Positions 57,295 through 64,000 of a stretch of DNA of 64,000 nt are shown here, piece after piece. The position numbers and the translations under genes are program-made. The notes under the pieces were generated by a model, which had not been told where the DNA came from, did not search any database, and worked only from the letters and a program-made list of their open reading frames with translations. The number at the start of each line of letters is the position of its first letter. Positions within the stretch are counted from its first letter, which is position 1. Source of the stretch: Prochlorococcus sp. AG-409-P01 (GTDB taxonomy: Bacteria; Cyanobacteriota; Cyanobacteriia; PCC-6307; Cyanobiaceae); NCBI GenBank assembly GCA_003215335.1, contig QCKM01000003.1, positions 156,001 through 220,000 on the forward strand, given 5' to 3'.

Positions 57295-57926
57295 GTGGCC
57301 GATTCATTGTTTTGGAAGGGATTGATGGCTGTGGAAAAACCACTCAACTGCTGAACTTGTCTAGATGGCTTCCTAAGAGTGGCCTGATGCCAAAGGGTGC
57401 TCGTTTGCATCTCACACGAGAGCCTGGCGGGACTGCTTTAGGAGTTGCACTTAGGGATTTGTTACTTAGTCCACCTGAGGAGGAGGCTCCACAACCTTTA
57501 GCAGAATTGATGTTGTATGCAGCTGATAGAGCTCAGCATGTTTCACAGTTGATTCAACCACTTTTGAATAAGGGTGATTGGGTGCTGAGTGATCGATTTA
57601 GTGGATCTACAGTTGCTTATCAAGGTTATGGAAGACAATTGGACATTGATGTCATCAATGAACTTGAGAGAATTGCAACTGGTGGATTAGTACCAGACCT
57701 TACTTTCTTGTTGGATTTATCTGTGAAGGAAAGTTTGTTGAGGCGAGGTGAAATTGTTAACGATAGAATTGAAGCTGAAGGTGCTGAATTTCTTGCCAGA
57801 GTTTCATTGGGATTTTCAGATTTAGCAAATCAGCGTGGGTGGACTGTGATTCCAGCTGATCCAGAACCCAATGTTGTGACTAACTTTCTTAAAAAAGAAT
57901 TGCTTCAATCATTTGTTGATATATAG
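57291..57926 (+). CDS. tmk: Thymidylate kinase
   Basis: Phosphorylates dTMP to dTDP. P-loop VLEGIDGCGKTTQL, TREPGGTALGVALRDLLL, LSDRFSGSTVAYQGYGR and the lid region follow. 211 residues. Its ATG overlaps the ATPase stop, and holB begins 3 bp after its own stop, the tmk-holB pair seen in many bacteria. Confidence 0.95.
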   Translation: MSGRFIVLEGIDGCGKTTQLLNLSRWLPKSGLMPKGARLHLTREPGGTALGVALRDLLLSPPEEEAPQPLAELMLYAADRAQHVSQLIQPLLNKGDWVLSDRFSGSTVAYQGYGRQLDIDVINELERIATGGLVPDLTFLLDLSVKESLLRRGEIVNDRIEAEGAEFLARVSLGFSDLANQRGWTVIPADPEPNVVTNFLKKELLQSFVDI

Positions 57927-57929
57927 GAA

Positions 57930-58916
57930 GTGAATTTGGCTGGTATTAAAGAAGAAAATGATTTGTTATTTGATGATCTAATTGGTCAGCGATTAGCAAG
58001 ATCTCTTTTGGATGCAGCTTTAGAGAAAGGGAGAATTGCCCCAGCTTATTTTTTTTCTGGCCCAAATGGTGTTGGCAGGAAGTTGGCTGCCTTGCGCTTT
58101 TTTGAGGGTGTTCTTAGTGGTGGCAATTCTTTGATTCGTGAAAGGAGGCGGTTGCAGTCATTGAATCATCCAGATTTCTTATTGGTTGAACCAACATATA
58201 AGCATCAGGGAAATTTTGTCCCTCAGTCTTTAGCTATTGAAAGAGGCGTTCCCCGTCGTACTCCTCCTCAGATTCGATTAGAGCAGATCAGAGAAGTTAC
58301 TCAGTTTTTGAGTAGAAAACCTGTTGAGGCCAAGAGAGGGATGGTTCTTATAGAGGGAGTCGAGTGTATGGGAGAAGCAGCAGCAAATGCTTTGTTGAAA
58401 ACTCTTGAGGAACCAGGACATGGCTTATTGATATTGCTCTCAGCAGCCCCTGAGCGTGTGCTAACAACAATCCATTCCCGATGTCAAAGAATCCCTTTCT
58501 TTGGATTAGATAGAGATTCCATAGAGATAGTTCTGAAGAAGAGTGGATTATGCGATTTGGAATCTTTGAACTTGAATTCTCAGCCGGAATTATTTGCCTT
58601 GGCTGCGGGTTCGCCAGGTGCTCTTATGAGCCACATGGATCAATGGAAATCATTTCCTTCTGAGCTTTTGGAGTGTCTTGTCAACTTGCCAACCCAACCT
58701 ATCGATGCTCTCGCTTTGGCTAGAGATCTGAGTGAAGCCTTGGATGGAGAACAGCAGATTTGGTTGATTGATTGGCTGCAGCAAAGGATTTGGTTGAAAA
58801 CCTATGATCCAAGACCTTTGAAAAGGCTTGAGAGGCTTAGATCACACCTTTTAAGGTTTGCTCAACCAAGATTGGCTTGGGAGGTTACTTTTCTGGAACT
58901 CATGCAATTTGTTTAA
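57930..58916 (+). CDS. holB: DNA polymerase III delta-prime subunit
   Basis: Clamp-loader AAA+ protein, 328 residues from a [31 protein letters not shown] is the usual N-terminus; the P-loop reads GPNGVGRKL, degenerate as in delta-prime subunits that do not hydrolyse [47 protein letters not shown] holds the sensor/SRC motif. No zinc-finger Cys quartet is seen. The stop overlaps the end of rpaA by 4 bp. Confidence 0.92.
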   Translation: MNLAGIKEENDLLFDDLIGQRLARSLLDAALEKGRIAPAYFFSGPNGVGRKLAALRFFEGVLSGGNSLIRERRRLQSLNHPDFLLVEPTYKHQGNFVPQSLAIERGVPRRTPPQIRLEQIREVTQFLSRKPVEAKRGMVLIEGVECMGEAAANALLKTLEEPGHGLLILLSAAPERVLTTIHSRCQRIPFFGLDRDSIEIVLKKSGLCDLESLNLNSQPELFALAAGSPGALMSHMDQWKSFPSELLECLVNLPTQPIDALALARDLSEALDGEQQIWLIDWLQQRIWLKTYDPRPLKRLERLRSHLLRFAQPRLAWEVTFLELMQFV

Positions 58917-59713
58917 GCAGTTGCACGTTCTTCTTCATCGTTGCTTGTGTCTTCTCTGTTTTGCCGTGCCTTTGCTAGGACATCTTGTAGCTCTTCAAGT
59001 TGTCCACCAGTAGGAAGTTCTAGACAGTAGCCAGCACCATAAACGGTTTTAATAAAGCGAGGTTTTCGTGGATCAGGTTCAAGTTTGGTACGAAGATGAC
59101 GAACATGAACTCGAATAGTTTCTATGTCGTCATCAGGTTCATAGCCCCAAACCTCTTTTAGGATTAAGGAAGGTGCAACAGTTTGTCCATGCCGTTGAAG
59201 CAGGCAGTGGAGTAGTTCAAATTCAAGGTGGGTAAGACGTACTGGTCCATCAAACCATATTGCTTCAAACCTTTCTGGGACAAGGGTTAAAGGGCCATAG
59301 TTAAGGATTTCGTTGTGGCTACTTGAACTCAAAGGAGCTCTGTCTGTTCGTCTCAGAAGAGCTTTGATTCTGACTTGTAATTCTTCTAGATCAAAGGGTT
59401 TAGTGAGGTAGTCGTCAGCTCCAGAATTGAACCCAGTTACTTTGTCTTTCGTGCCACCTAGCGCTGTCAGCATCAATATTGGTATGCCTGAGGTCCTTTC
59501 GTCTCGTCGCAGCCTTTGGCAAAGAGTGAGACCATCAACCTTGGGCAACATGAGATCTAGGACTATTAAGTCAGGTGAATACTGCAGAGCAAGAGCTTGA
59601 CCTTTGATGCCATCTTCAGCTCGTTGAACATCAAAACCACCATGTTCTAAATGTCCACCTACCAGGTCACGCATGTCCTGGTCGTCTTCGATCAGCAATA
59701 TGCAAGGCTTCAT
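58913..59713 (-). CDS. rpaA: Response regulator RpaA
   Basis: OmpR-type output regulator of the circadian clock and of phycobilisome/photosystem balance, phosphorylated by SasA. 266 residues. Receiver [11 protein letters not shown] with phospho-Asp53 in [13 protein letters not shown], the position known from S. elongatus. Linker and DNA-binding domain [39 protein letters not shown] and [21 protein letters not shown] match RpaA closely. The tail after CLELP is variable and charged. Convergent with holB. Confidence 0.94.
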   Translation of the reverse strand: MKPCILLIEDDQDMRDLVGGHLEHGGFDVQRAEDGIKGQALALQYSPDLIVLDLMLPKVDGLTLCQRLRRDERTSGIPILMLTALGGTKDKVTGFNSGADDYLTKPFDLEELQVRIKALLRRTDRAPLSSSSHNEILNYGPLTLVPERFEAIWFDGPVRLTHLEFELLHCLLQRHGQTVAPSLILKEVWGYEPDDDIETIRVHVRHLRTKLEPDPRKPRFIKTVYGAGYCLELPTGGQLEELQDVLAKARQNREDTSNDEEERATA

Positions 59714-59805
59714 TAGATCGGAGTTTGAGAGGAATTAGTAATCAGCGAGGCACTGTTACCTCATCAATTCATCGATTCTCTCAAGATTTGTGTTGCATTG
59801 CAGCA

Positions 59806-59955
59806 ATGCTTGATTCCCAAGATTTTTGGCGCTTGAGGCAAGAATCCAATGATCACAAGGCTTTTGCTCATTTGCGAATCGTTTTAGGTCTCGCTCTCTT
59901 TAGAAAGTCTTCCAAATCACTCCATGCTCTGTTGTGGATTGACTTCAATACATAA
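59806..59955 (+). CDS. Possible small protein upstream of rpaA (doubtful)
   Basis: A 49-codon frame (MLDSQDFWRLRQESNDHKAF at the start, ending LHALLWIDFNT) divergent from rpaA. The frame is open back to a TTG at 59725. No family, no clear ribosome site, mixed composition. It may be chance; listed because the region is otherwise empty. Confidence 0.25.
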   Translation: MLDSQDFWRLRQESNDHKAFAHLRIVLGLALFRKSSKSLHALLWIDFNT

Positions 59956-60239
59956 GCCATGGCAGAAGACTTTGGTTGGGAGCGAACCTGCTTCGTAGGT
60001 AGTTAAGGCTTGATCTTCTGAAAATTTTTTGATGCTTTGATTAAAGCTAATGTCGCCACCAAGGAATTCTGAAATTCACCCCAACTAGAATTGGCCTTTC
60101 TCTAAGAGCGCTTGACTAGTAGTTGTCGCCACCTATTTAAAACAAGCATTTCTTAATTCCTTACGGTTTTTACCGCCTTTTTTGTTTCGCATAGAGCAAA
60201 AGAATTGCGTAGGGTTTTAAAAATTCGCGTATACAGCTA
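59956..60239. other. Intergenic stretch without a recognisable gene
   Basis: 284 bases. The decamer TGTCGCCACC occurs twice in direct orientation (60051-60060 and 60124-60133). A short stem CGGT/ACCG followed by CC and six T at about 60164-60182 might be a weak terminator on the + strand. I see no tRNA-like or other known structure. Confidence 0.35.
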
Positions 60240-60488
60240 ATGAGCAAAGGTGACAAAAAACAGAAAAAAAACACTAAAAGCTGTGGAAGCAACAAAGGCG
60301 CAATGCTTGTTTTTGCATTGAGCACGCTTGGTTCAAGAGCTATTTCGGCTGTTGCTCTTGTCGCAATAGCTTTAGGTTTTTGTTCAATTAACAAGGAAGC
60401 GAAGGTTTTTAATCAATGCGTTGAGGAGATTAGAGACAGCGGCAAGAGTGCTTCTGCTGCAGTGCGTTTCTGCAATGGTGGTTCATAG
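60240..60488 (+). CDS. Small single-span membrane protein of unknown function
   Basis: 82 residues: a lysine-rich N-terminus (MSKGDKKQKKNTKS), one transmembrane helix (about residues 35-52, AISAVALVAIALGFCS), then a soluble tail EAKVFNQCVEEIRDSGKSASAAVRFCNGGS with two cysteines. I recall similar small proteins in other Prochlorococcus genomes but no assigned role. A TATACA element lies about 10 bases before the ATG, so the transcript may have almost no leader. Confidence 0.65.
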   Translation: MSKGDKKQKKNTKSCGSNKGAMLVFALSTLGSRAISAVALVAIALGFCSINKEAKVFNQCVEEIRDSGKSASAAVRFCNGGS

Positions 60489-60697
60489 ATTGATTGTCTT
60501 TGCTGATATTTTGCCTTTGAAGGATCAGAACTTTTCTAGGGCTTTGCTCAGGCAAGTGAAAAAAAGTCAGTGTTTGAGTTAACTGTTGCGATCGAAATCA
60601 AGCTTGATATTTTTACCCTTTTCTCCATAAGACTTCAGTCCATTTTGGAAAATACTTATTTTTCTAGGTAGAGAATGGTGCTTTGAGGCCTCATGCT

Positions 60698-60829
60698 TCA
60701 TCTATTTGGGTTTTTGGTGATGAATCTTGTAATTACAAGATTCATCAAGATAAAGAAAATGACTATTCCAATGGTTGGAGAAAATATGAACAGAGCATCT
60801 GAATAGTTCACCGCAATTTCATACCACAT
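60698..60829 (-). CDS. Candidate 43-residue membrane peptide
   Basis: Minus-strand ATG frame of 43 codons: MWYEIAVNYSDALFIFSPTI, then a hydrophobic helix GIVIFFILMNLVITRFI and a basic end TKNPNR. Size and layout resemble the tiny single-helix subunits of photosynthetic complexes, but I cannot match it to one. A TAATAAT element about 25 bases upstream could be a -10 box. It contains the 30-bp palindrome at 60718-60747, which also makes a competing + strand frame (ATG 60693, 37 codons) share eight or nine residues. Either or neither may be real. Confidence 0.4.
   Translation of the reverse strand: MWYEIAVNYSDALFIFSPTIGIVIFFILMNLVITRFITKNPNR
60718..60747. repeat. 30-bp perfect palindrome
   Basis: The two 15-base halves TGATGAATCTTGTAA and TTACAAGATTCATCA are exact reverse complements with no spacer. 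It can act as a symmetric protein-binding site or form a hairpin in either transcript. No T-run follows on either strand, so it is not a plain terminator. Confidence 0.85.
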
Positions 60830-60830
60830 A

Positions 60831-60971
60831 CATTCGTCTGGAAACAGGTGATTATTACCATTGAACCTTCATCTCAGCTGCCTACGATTAAGTTAGGAGT
60901 CAGAGCACGAATGGTTAAAAAATAGGTGCTTGACTCAAAGGGCGGGATCGAAATACCCCGCCCTCTTTCTT
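60831..60971 (+). ncRNA. Candidate structured small RNA with GC-rich terminator
   Basis: CATTCGT (60831-60837) pairs with ACGAATG (60907-60913), and the adjoining CTG (60838-60840) with CAG (60901-60903), closing a long stem. Just inside is GGAAACA (60840-60846), a motif I associate with the cyanobacterial Yfr2-type RNAs, followed by a small hairpin GGTGA/TTACC. At 60939-60964 AGGGCGGG and CCCGCCCT form an 8-bp GC-rich stem with a 10-base loop followed by TCTTTCTT, a good intrinsic terminator. No open frame explains these. The family link is tentative, since only one GGAAACA copy is seen. Confidence 0.45.
60939..60971 (+). terminator. GC-rich intrinsic terminator in the intergenic region
   Basis: AGGGCGGG, ten-base loop, CCCGCCCT, then a pyrimidine-rich TCTTTCTT tail; CTCAA/TTGAG can extend the base of the stem. 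The tail favours the + strand. No + strand protein gene ends just upstream, so it implies an unannotated transcript. Confidence 0.65.
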
Positions 60972-61050
60972 GAGATTTTCCATTTAACGATCACTTTCAA
61001 GGAACACCAGCCTCTCTTTTCAAGGATTGGGTTTCTCTTAATTCATTGGT

Positions 61051-61104
61051 CAAAGCCCAACAAAAGTCCAGGGATTAACCCTTTATGACTTTTGTTGGGC
61101 TTTG
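61051..61104 (-). repeat. 18-bp inverted repeat directly downstream of tRNA-Asn
   Basis: CAAAGCCCAACAAAAGTC (61051-61068) and its exact complement (61087-61104) flank 18 bases that contain a further AGGG/CCCT pairing. On the minus strand the stem begins 5 nt after the tRNA. It is the likely terminator or 3'-processing structure, though no T-run follows the stem. Confidence 0.7.
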
Positions 61105-61109
61105 AAGTA

Positions 61110-61181
61110 CTCCCCGGGCGGGATTCGAACCTGCGACCAATCGATTAACAGTCGACCGCTCTACCGCTGAGCTACCGAGGA
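61110..61181 (-). tRNA. tRNA-Asn (anticodon GUU)
   Basis: Cloverleaf read on the minus strand, 72 nt with discriminator G. Acceptor TCCTCGG pairs with CCGGGGA (one T-G). D stem GCTC/GAGC, anticodon stem GTCGA/TCGAT with loop CTGTTAA giving anticodon GTT, T loop TTCGAAT. The T stem GCAGG/CCCGC has an A-C mismatch at its middle pair. CCA is not encoded. Flanked by the ABC ATPase gene and the 18-bp inverted repeat. Confidence 0.95.
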
Positions 61182-61213
61182 TTGAGACCTGAAGAACCTA
61201 CTCTTCTGCCCCT

Positions 61214-61900
61214 TCAGCTTGCAAGTGGTTGTAAGAGCTTTCTAAGTTGGTTGCCTGATTGCCAAGGTCCTATTTGTCCATTTTCCATTCTTGCTGCACC
61301 GTCTGATTGATCGAGTTCTTCTAATCGATGGGTGATCCACAATGCTGTAAGTGGGTTGTCAGAACGGTGAGACAGTTGTTGAACAATGTCCAGAATTGTT
61401 TGTTGGCTGGCAGGGTCTAAGAGGGCTGTGGGTTCATCTAGGAGGAGTAATTTGGCTTCGCTGACTAAAGCCCCGGCAATAGCAAGACGCTGTTTTTGGC
61501 CTCCGCTGAGGGTATGTATGGGTCGGCTTTGCATGCCAGCAAGACCTACTTGTTCGAGTGCCGTATTTATGATGTGTTCTTTTTTGCTGATATTTAATTT
61601 TTGGGACAGACTCAGAAGAAGATCGCTTTCACAACTGGGTAGTAGCAGTTGGTGGTCTGGATTTTGAAAGACCAAAGCAACTTTTAGAGAACAAGTTAAT
61701 GTTCCAAATTCTGGTTTGAGTAGACCACTCAGCAGCTTGAAGAGGGTGCTTTTCCCACTTCCATTACTGCCTACTAGCATCCATAATCCAGGACCTGGGA
61801 TTGAGAAACTGCATTGCCTTATGGCTGGGGTGCCAGAGGGCCATGAATAGCTGACTTTATCAAGACTAACTTGATGGAATTCTTTTTGAGAGTGATTCAT
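61214..61900 (-). CDS. ABC transporter ATP-binding protein (ECF/cobalt type)
   Basis: Walker A MLVGSNGSGKSTLFKLLSG, Q-loop VALVFQNPDHQLLLPSCESDL, signature LSGGQKQRLAIAGAL, Walker B LLLLDEPTALLDP and switch His in WITHRLEEL. The FQNPDxQ form is typical of EcfA/CbiO ATPases that energise vitamin or metal importers. No membrane or substrate-binding partner is nearby. Started at ATG 61900 (MNHSQKEF, 228 residues), because upstream codons reach into the next gene; ATG 61918 is possible. Confidence 0.85.
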   Translation of the reverse strand: MNHSQKEFHQVSLDKVSYSWPSGTPAIRQCSFSIPGPGLWMLVGSNGSGKSTLFKLLSGLLKPEFGTLTCSLKVALVFQNPDHQLLLPSCESDLLLSLSQKLNISKKEHIINTALEQVGLAGMQSRPIHTLSGGQKQRLAIAGALVSEAKLLLLDEPTALLDPASQQTILDIVQQLSHRSDNPLTALWITHRLEELDQSDGAARMENGQIGPWQSGNQLRKLLQPLAS

Positions 61901-61922
61901 AGCCTTGCCTCTGGCCATGCCA

Positions 61923-62186
61923 TCAAGTTTCAAATGAGAAGCCTGGACGTTTATACCCTCCACTTGCAGCAGTCTTTTCATAAATTTGCACAGCTAGAAT
62001 CTCTCCGACCAAAACAGCTAATTTTTTGCCTTCAACTTTTTCGCAAGTTAGTTCCAATAGACGTGGATGCCCTTTTTCCATTGACTCTCGAACCTTCTTG
62101 TAGATTCCTTCAGCATCCCTTAATTCCTTTCTTTGCACTGAAACTGGAAGGGGAGTGAATTTGAGCGCGATCTCAATGATGTACAC
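61923..62186 (-). CDS. Small conserved protein of unknown function
   Basis: 87 residues: [62 protein letters not shown] and a Gly/Phe tail [13 protein letters not shown]. It looks like a compact soluble domain that I believe is conserved in picocyanobacteria, with no assigned role. It precedes the ABC ATPase by about 22 bp on the same strand; co-transcription is likely. Confidence 0.65.
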   Translation of the reverse strand: MYIIEIALKFTPLPVSVQRKELRDAEGIYKKVRESMEKGHPRLLELTCEKVEGKKLAVLVGEILAVQIYEKTAASGGYKRPGFSFET

Positions 62187-62329
62187 AGATGATTTGTGAA
62201 GATGTACTCATTCTGATCATTACTCCTCTTAGATGACTTGAATCTCAAAACGTGATAGAGATTTTTCTAAATAAGGAATATGGCCTTCATTGAAATTTTG
62301 CAATCTGTGATTGTATTTTTTTCATTGGT

Positions 62330-63748
62330 TTACTTTTTGCAGAGCTCTATACCCCCTGCCCATTGCCTGCAAGCCCAGCCTGATTCTTTCGCTTGAATTA
62401 GCAGGCTGTCTTGAGCTTCTTTATCAGACCCCCAACCTGGATCCTTGGGATTTAGAAGCAATACATCAAAGTCGTCTACTTTGAGCACCTCATTTGGTTT
62501 GGGAAACTTGATTGAAACTCTTTGACTTAAGTGGGGTACTAAATAGCTAGTTGTTGCGACCCTGCTTTTCTCCGGAACTTCCATAATTGCCTCTTTTGTT
62601 GAGCCAAGTACATTGAGCCTTTCTAGGTAAGGACCACTGAAAAACCATGGTTTTGCAAGGACTGCCCAGCAAAGTGCGCTCCAGGCAAGCTTTTTCCATG
62701 GAACTGTTTGACGTGGGTTAATTGCTAATCCATCAATTGCTGCAATGACAACGATCACACCAATAGGCAGGCTGTAGTGATGAATTAGGGAGCGCTGAGG
62801 TGCTTGTTCAGAAAGTAAATTCACACAAATGAGTGGTAATGCTCCAATCAGAACCGGAATAGATACTCTTCGCCAGAAAGGTCCGATTGCAACGGAAATC
62901 AGCAGTAGATAAATCAATCCTCCTACTAGGTCGACGTTCTGGATTAAGAGATGAGGTTGTTTGACCAAATTGATGATTACTTCATCAAGGCTATTCCCAA
63001 GGTATGAAAAGAGTCCTTTGACAGCTTTCGGACCTTCTGCACTACCAGTTAGGAGGGGATATAGAAATCGGTTGAGCATGGCTAACCAGCCAAGAGCAAG
63101 CCCTATTGCTGCTCCTGCCCAGACCCACCGTTTACGCAAAGCTTGTTCGAGCCCAATACCTGCGACGACCAGCACAAGACCGTCTCTGCTACCAATTAAA
63201 AGCACTAGAAGTGCGAACCATAGCCAGGGTTTTTTAGCTCTGTTTGCCCAGTAGCAGCCAGCTAATGCTGGCATTAACCATGTCTCTGGGTGGAAGTCAA
63301 ATATGTTCGCATTGAAGACAACAGGTTGAAGCCACCACAGACCACAAACAAGCCAGCACAGTCGTGGAGGAAGCCCCGTTTGAGTGCCTATGAACCATAA
63401 AGGAATTGCGGTAAGGGATAGTCCAGCAGCTTGGCTAATTAGTAGCCATTGAATACTTGAATGGAGCTTGTAGGGAATGCCTGCTATGTATAGAACCCAC
63501 GCACCATGATCAGCAAGAATATGAACACCTTCCATGGATGAGTATGGGGGGAGACCGTTGCTAATGAGCCATATCCATTGATCGAAAAGTCCCAAATCAT
63601 ATGCATTGCTCTGTAGAAGTGCGTGCCGCGCTGCTGCACAAGCCCACAAAAATAGCCAAATAGCTAGACAGACGAAGCCAAATTTTTTTGGTAGACCTAG
63701 CTTTAGTTTCATTTGAGGGGCCTGACGGGGTTCATTTGGTTGTGACAA
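62330..63748 (-). CDS. DUF2079 polytopic membrane protein
   Basis: 472 residues with about ten transmembrane helices. LLQSNAYDLGLFDQWIWLISNGLPPYSSMEG near residues 45-75 is the DUF2079 signature, followed by HGAWVLYIAGIPYKL. Such proteins resemble GT-C glycosyltransferases in topology, but no activity is shown. The soluble C-terminal part (after residue 380) ends in a Cys-containing GWACRQWAGGIELCKK. Monocistronic as far as visible. Confidence 0.82.
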   Translation of the reverse strand: MSQPNEPRQAPQMKLKLGLPKKFGFVCLAIWLFLWACAAARHALLQSNAYDLGLFDQWIWLISNGLPPYSSMEGVHILADHGAWVLYIAGIPYKLHSSIQWLLISQAAGLSLTAIPLWFIGTQTGLPPRLCWLVCGLWWLQPVVFNANIFDFHPETWLMPALAGCYWANRAKKPWLWFALLVLLIGSRDGLVLVVAGIGLEQALRKRWVWAGAAIGLALGWLAMLNRFLYPLLTGSAEGPKAVKGLFSYLGNSLDEVIINLVKQPHLLIQNVDLVGGLIYLLLISVAIGPFWRRVSIPVLIGALPLICVNLLSEQAPQRSLIHHYSLPIGVIVVIAAIDGLAINPRQTVPWKKLAWSALCWAVLAKPWFFSGPYLERLNVLGSTKEAIMEVPEKSRVATTSYLVPHLSQRVSIKFPKPNEVLKVDDFDVLLLNPKDPGWGSDKEAQDSLLIQAKESGWACRQWAGGIELCKK

Positions 63749-64000
63749 GCAAATGGGTTTGGAATCAGAAGGTGAAGGGTTTAAAGATGAAATATTGACA
63801 ATTGCCTGTTTGCAGTAATTTGCATTTAAATGTCAGAAAAGGATTGTATTCCTTAGAGATCAATTTGATATATGGGTGAATCATTTTGCACTAAATCCTT
63901 AGGAAGGCCCACTGCTTTTTATTCAATTAAACTTACTGACTATGCTCAATGATTCGTTGAAAACATTCATGCATATCTGTACTGCCCTTGGCAGTTGATT
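63749..64000. other. Region upstream of the DUF2079 gene, no gene seen
   Basis: 252 bases with only very short open frames (26 codons or fewer). It presumably holds the DUF2079 promoter. Near the window end ACTGCC, three bases, GGCAGT (63982-63996) makes a 6-bp hairpin that could end a gene lying to the right. Confidence 0.35.

Noticed and set aside
62281-62397. 38-codon + strand frame starting MAFIEILQSVIVFFSLVYFL with an AAGGA before the ATG
   Set aside because: Hydrophobic start looks tempting, but more than half lies antisense to the DUF2079 coding end and the tail is not protein-like; too weak to list as a gene.

Overview
The window reads as chromosomal core DNA of a marine picocyanobacterium, most likely Prochlorococcus or a very close relative. 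The signs are dense packing with many 1-60 bp overlaps, a GC content I estimate by eye at about 42-43 %, and a gene set made of phylloquinone synthesis, NDH-1, chlorophyll and carotenoid enzymes, Ycf3, Ycf34, RpaA, RpaB and a PedR-like regulator. I see no insertion sequence, prophage, CRISPR array or rRNA. The only confident RNA gene is one tRNA-Asn(GUU).

Layout. 1-5900: end of argS, a HisC-like aminotransferase, then a minus-strand run (prfB, a DUF3285 protein, ybeY, dgkA, pabA, a metallo-hydrolase-like protein). 5.9-7.1 kb: glutaredoxin and glutathione synthetase. 7.1-12.3 kb: phylloquinone cluster menF / menA-menC-menE / DHNA-CoA thioesterase. 12.3-24.4 kb: ndhH, rsmH, cysteine desulfurase, a Ycf29-type response regulator with an RluA-family protein, chlM, nagA, purE, cysC, a SUI1 protein, trpB, hrcA, a rhodanese. 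24.4-35.5 kb: DUF3352 protein, citrate synthase, ndhA-I-G-E, nadK, a CYTH protein, the PedR-like regulator, metF, a nucleotidyltransferase, scpA. 35.6-44.8 kb: ndhD-ndhF, a Z-ISO-like NnrU protein, an RbcR/NdhR-type LysR regulator, a DUF3172 protein with ndhM, phytoene desaturase and phytoene synthase. 44.8-48 kb: RNA-binding protein, CCA-adding-type enzyme, ycf34-tsaB-DUF218. 48-54.8 kb: minus-strand run rpaB-plsX-fabH-fabD-plsC, plus radA and ycf3. 55-59.7 kb: copper-type P-ATPase, tmk, holB, and rpaA on the other strand. 59.7-61.2 kb: the only sizeable gene-poor stretch, holding a small membrane protein, a possible 43-codon membrane peptide, a candidate structured RNA and tRNA-Asn. 61.2-64 kb: orphan ABC ATPase, a small conserved protein, a DUF2079 membrane protein.

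How the genes work together. Eight NDH-1 subunits (H, A, I, G, E, D, F, M) serve respiration and cyclic electron flow. The men genes make the quinone of photosystem I, whose assembly needs Ycf3. Phytoene synthase, phytoene desaturase and the Z-ISO-like protein form the early carotenoid pathway. Four response-regulator-type proteins (Ycf29-type, PedR-like, RpaB, RpaA) and one LysR regulator sit in 64 kb. These are known in cyanobacteria as light, redox, carbon or clock regulators, which is a large share of the small regulator set expected of such a genome.

Most notable points: prfB is readable only through a programmed +1 frameshift at codon 25; long inverted repeats lie inside the 3' ends of several coding regions, and one (DUF218 gene, 47984-48019) is a full intrinsic terminator lying inside two overlapping convergent genes; the 60.5-61.1 kb gap holds a 30-bp perfect palindrome, a candidate sRNA with a GC-rich terminator, and an 18-bp inverted repeat 5 nt from the tRNA. 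I found no clear undescribed multi-gene system; the best candidates for something new are in that gap.
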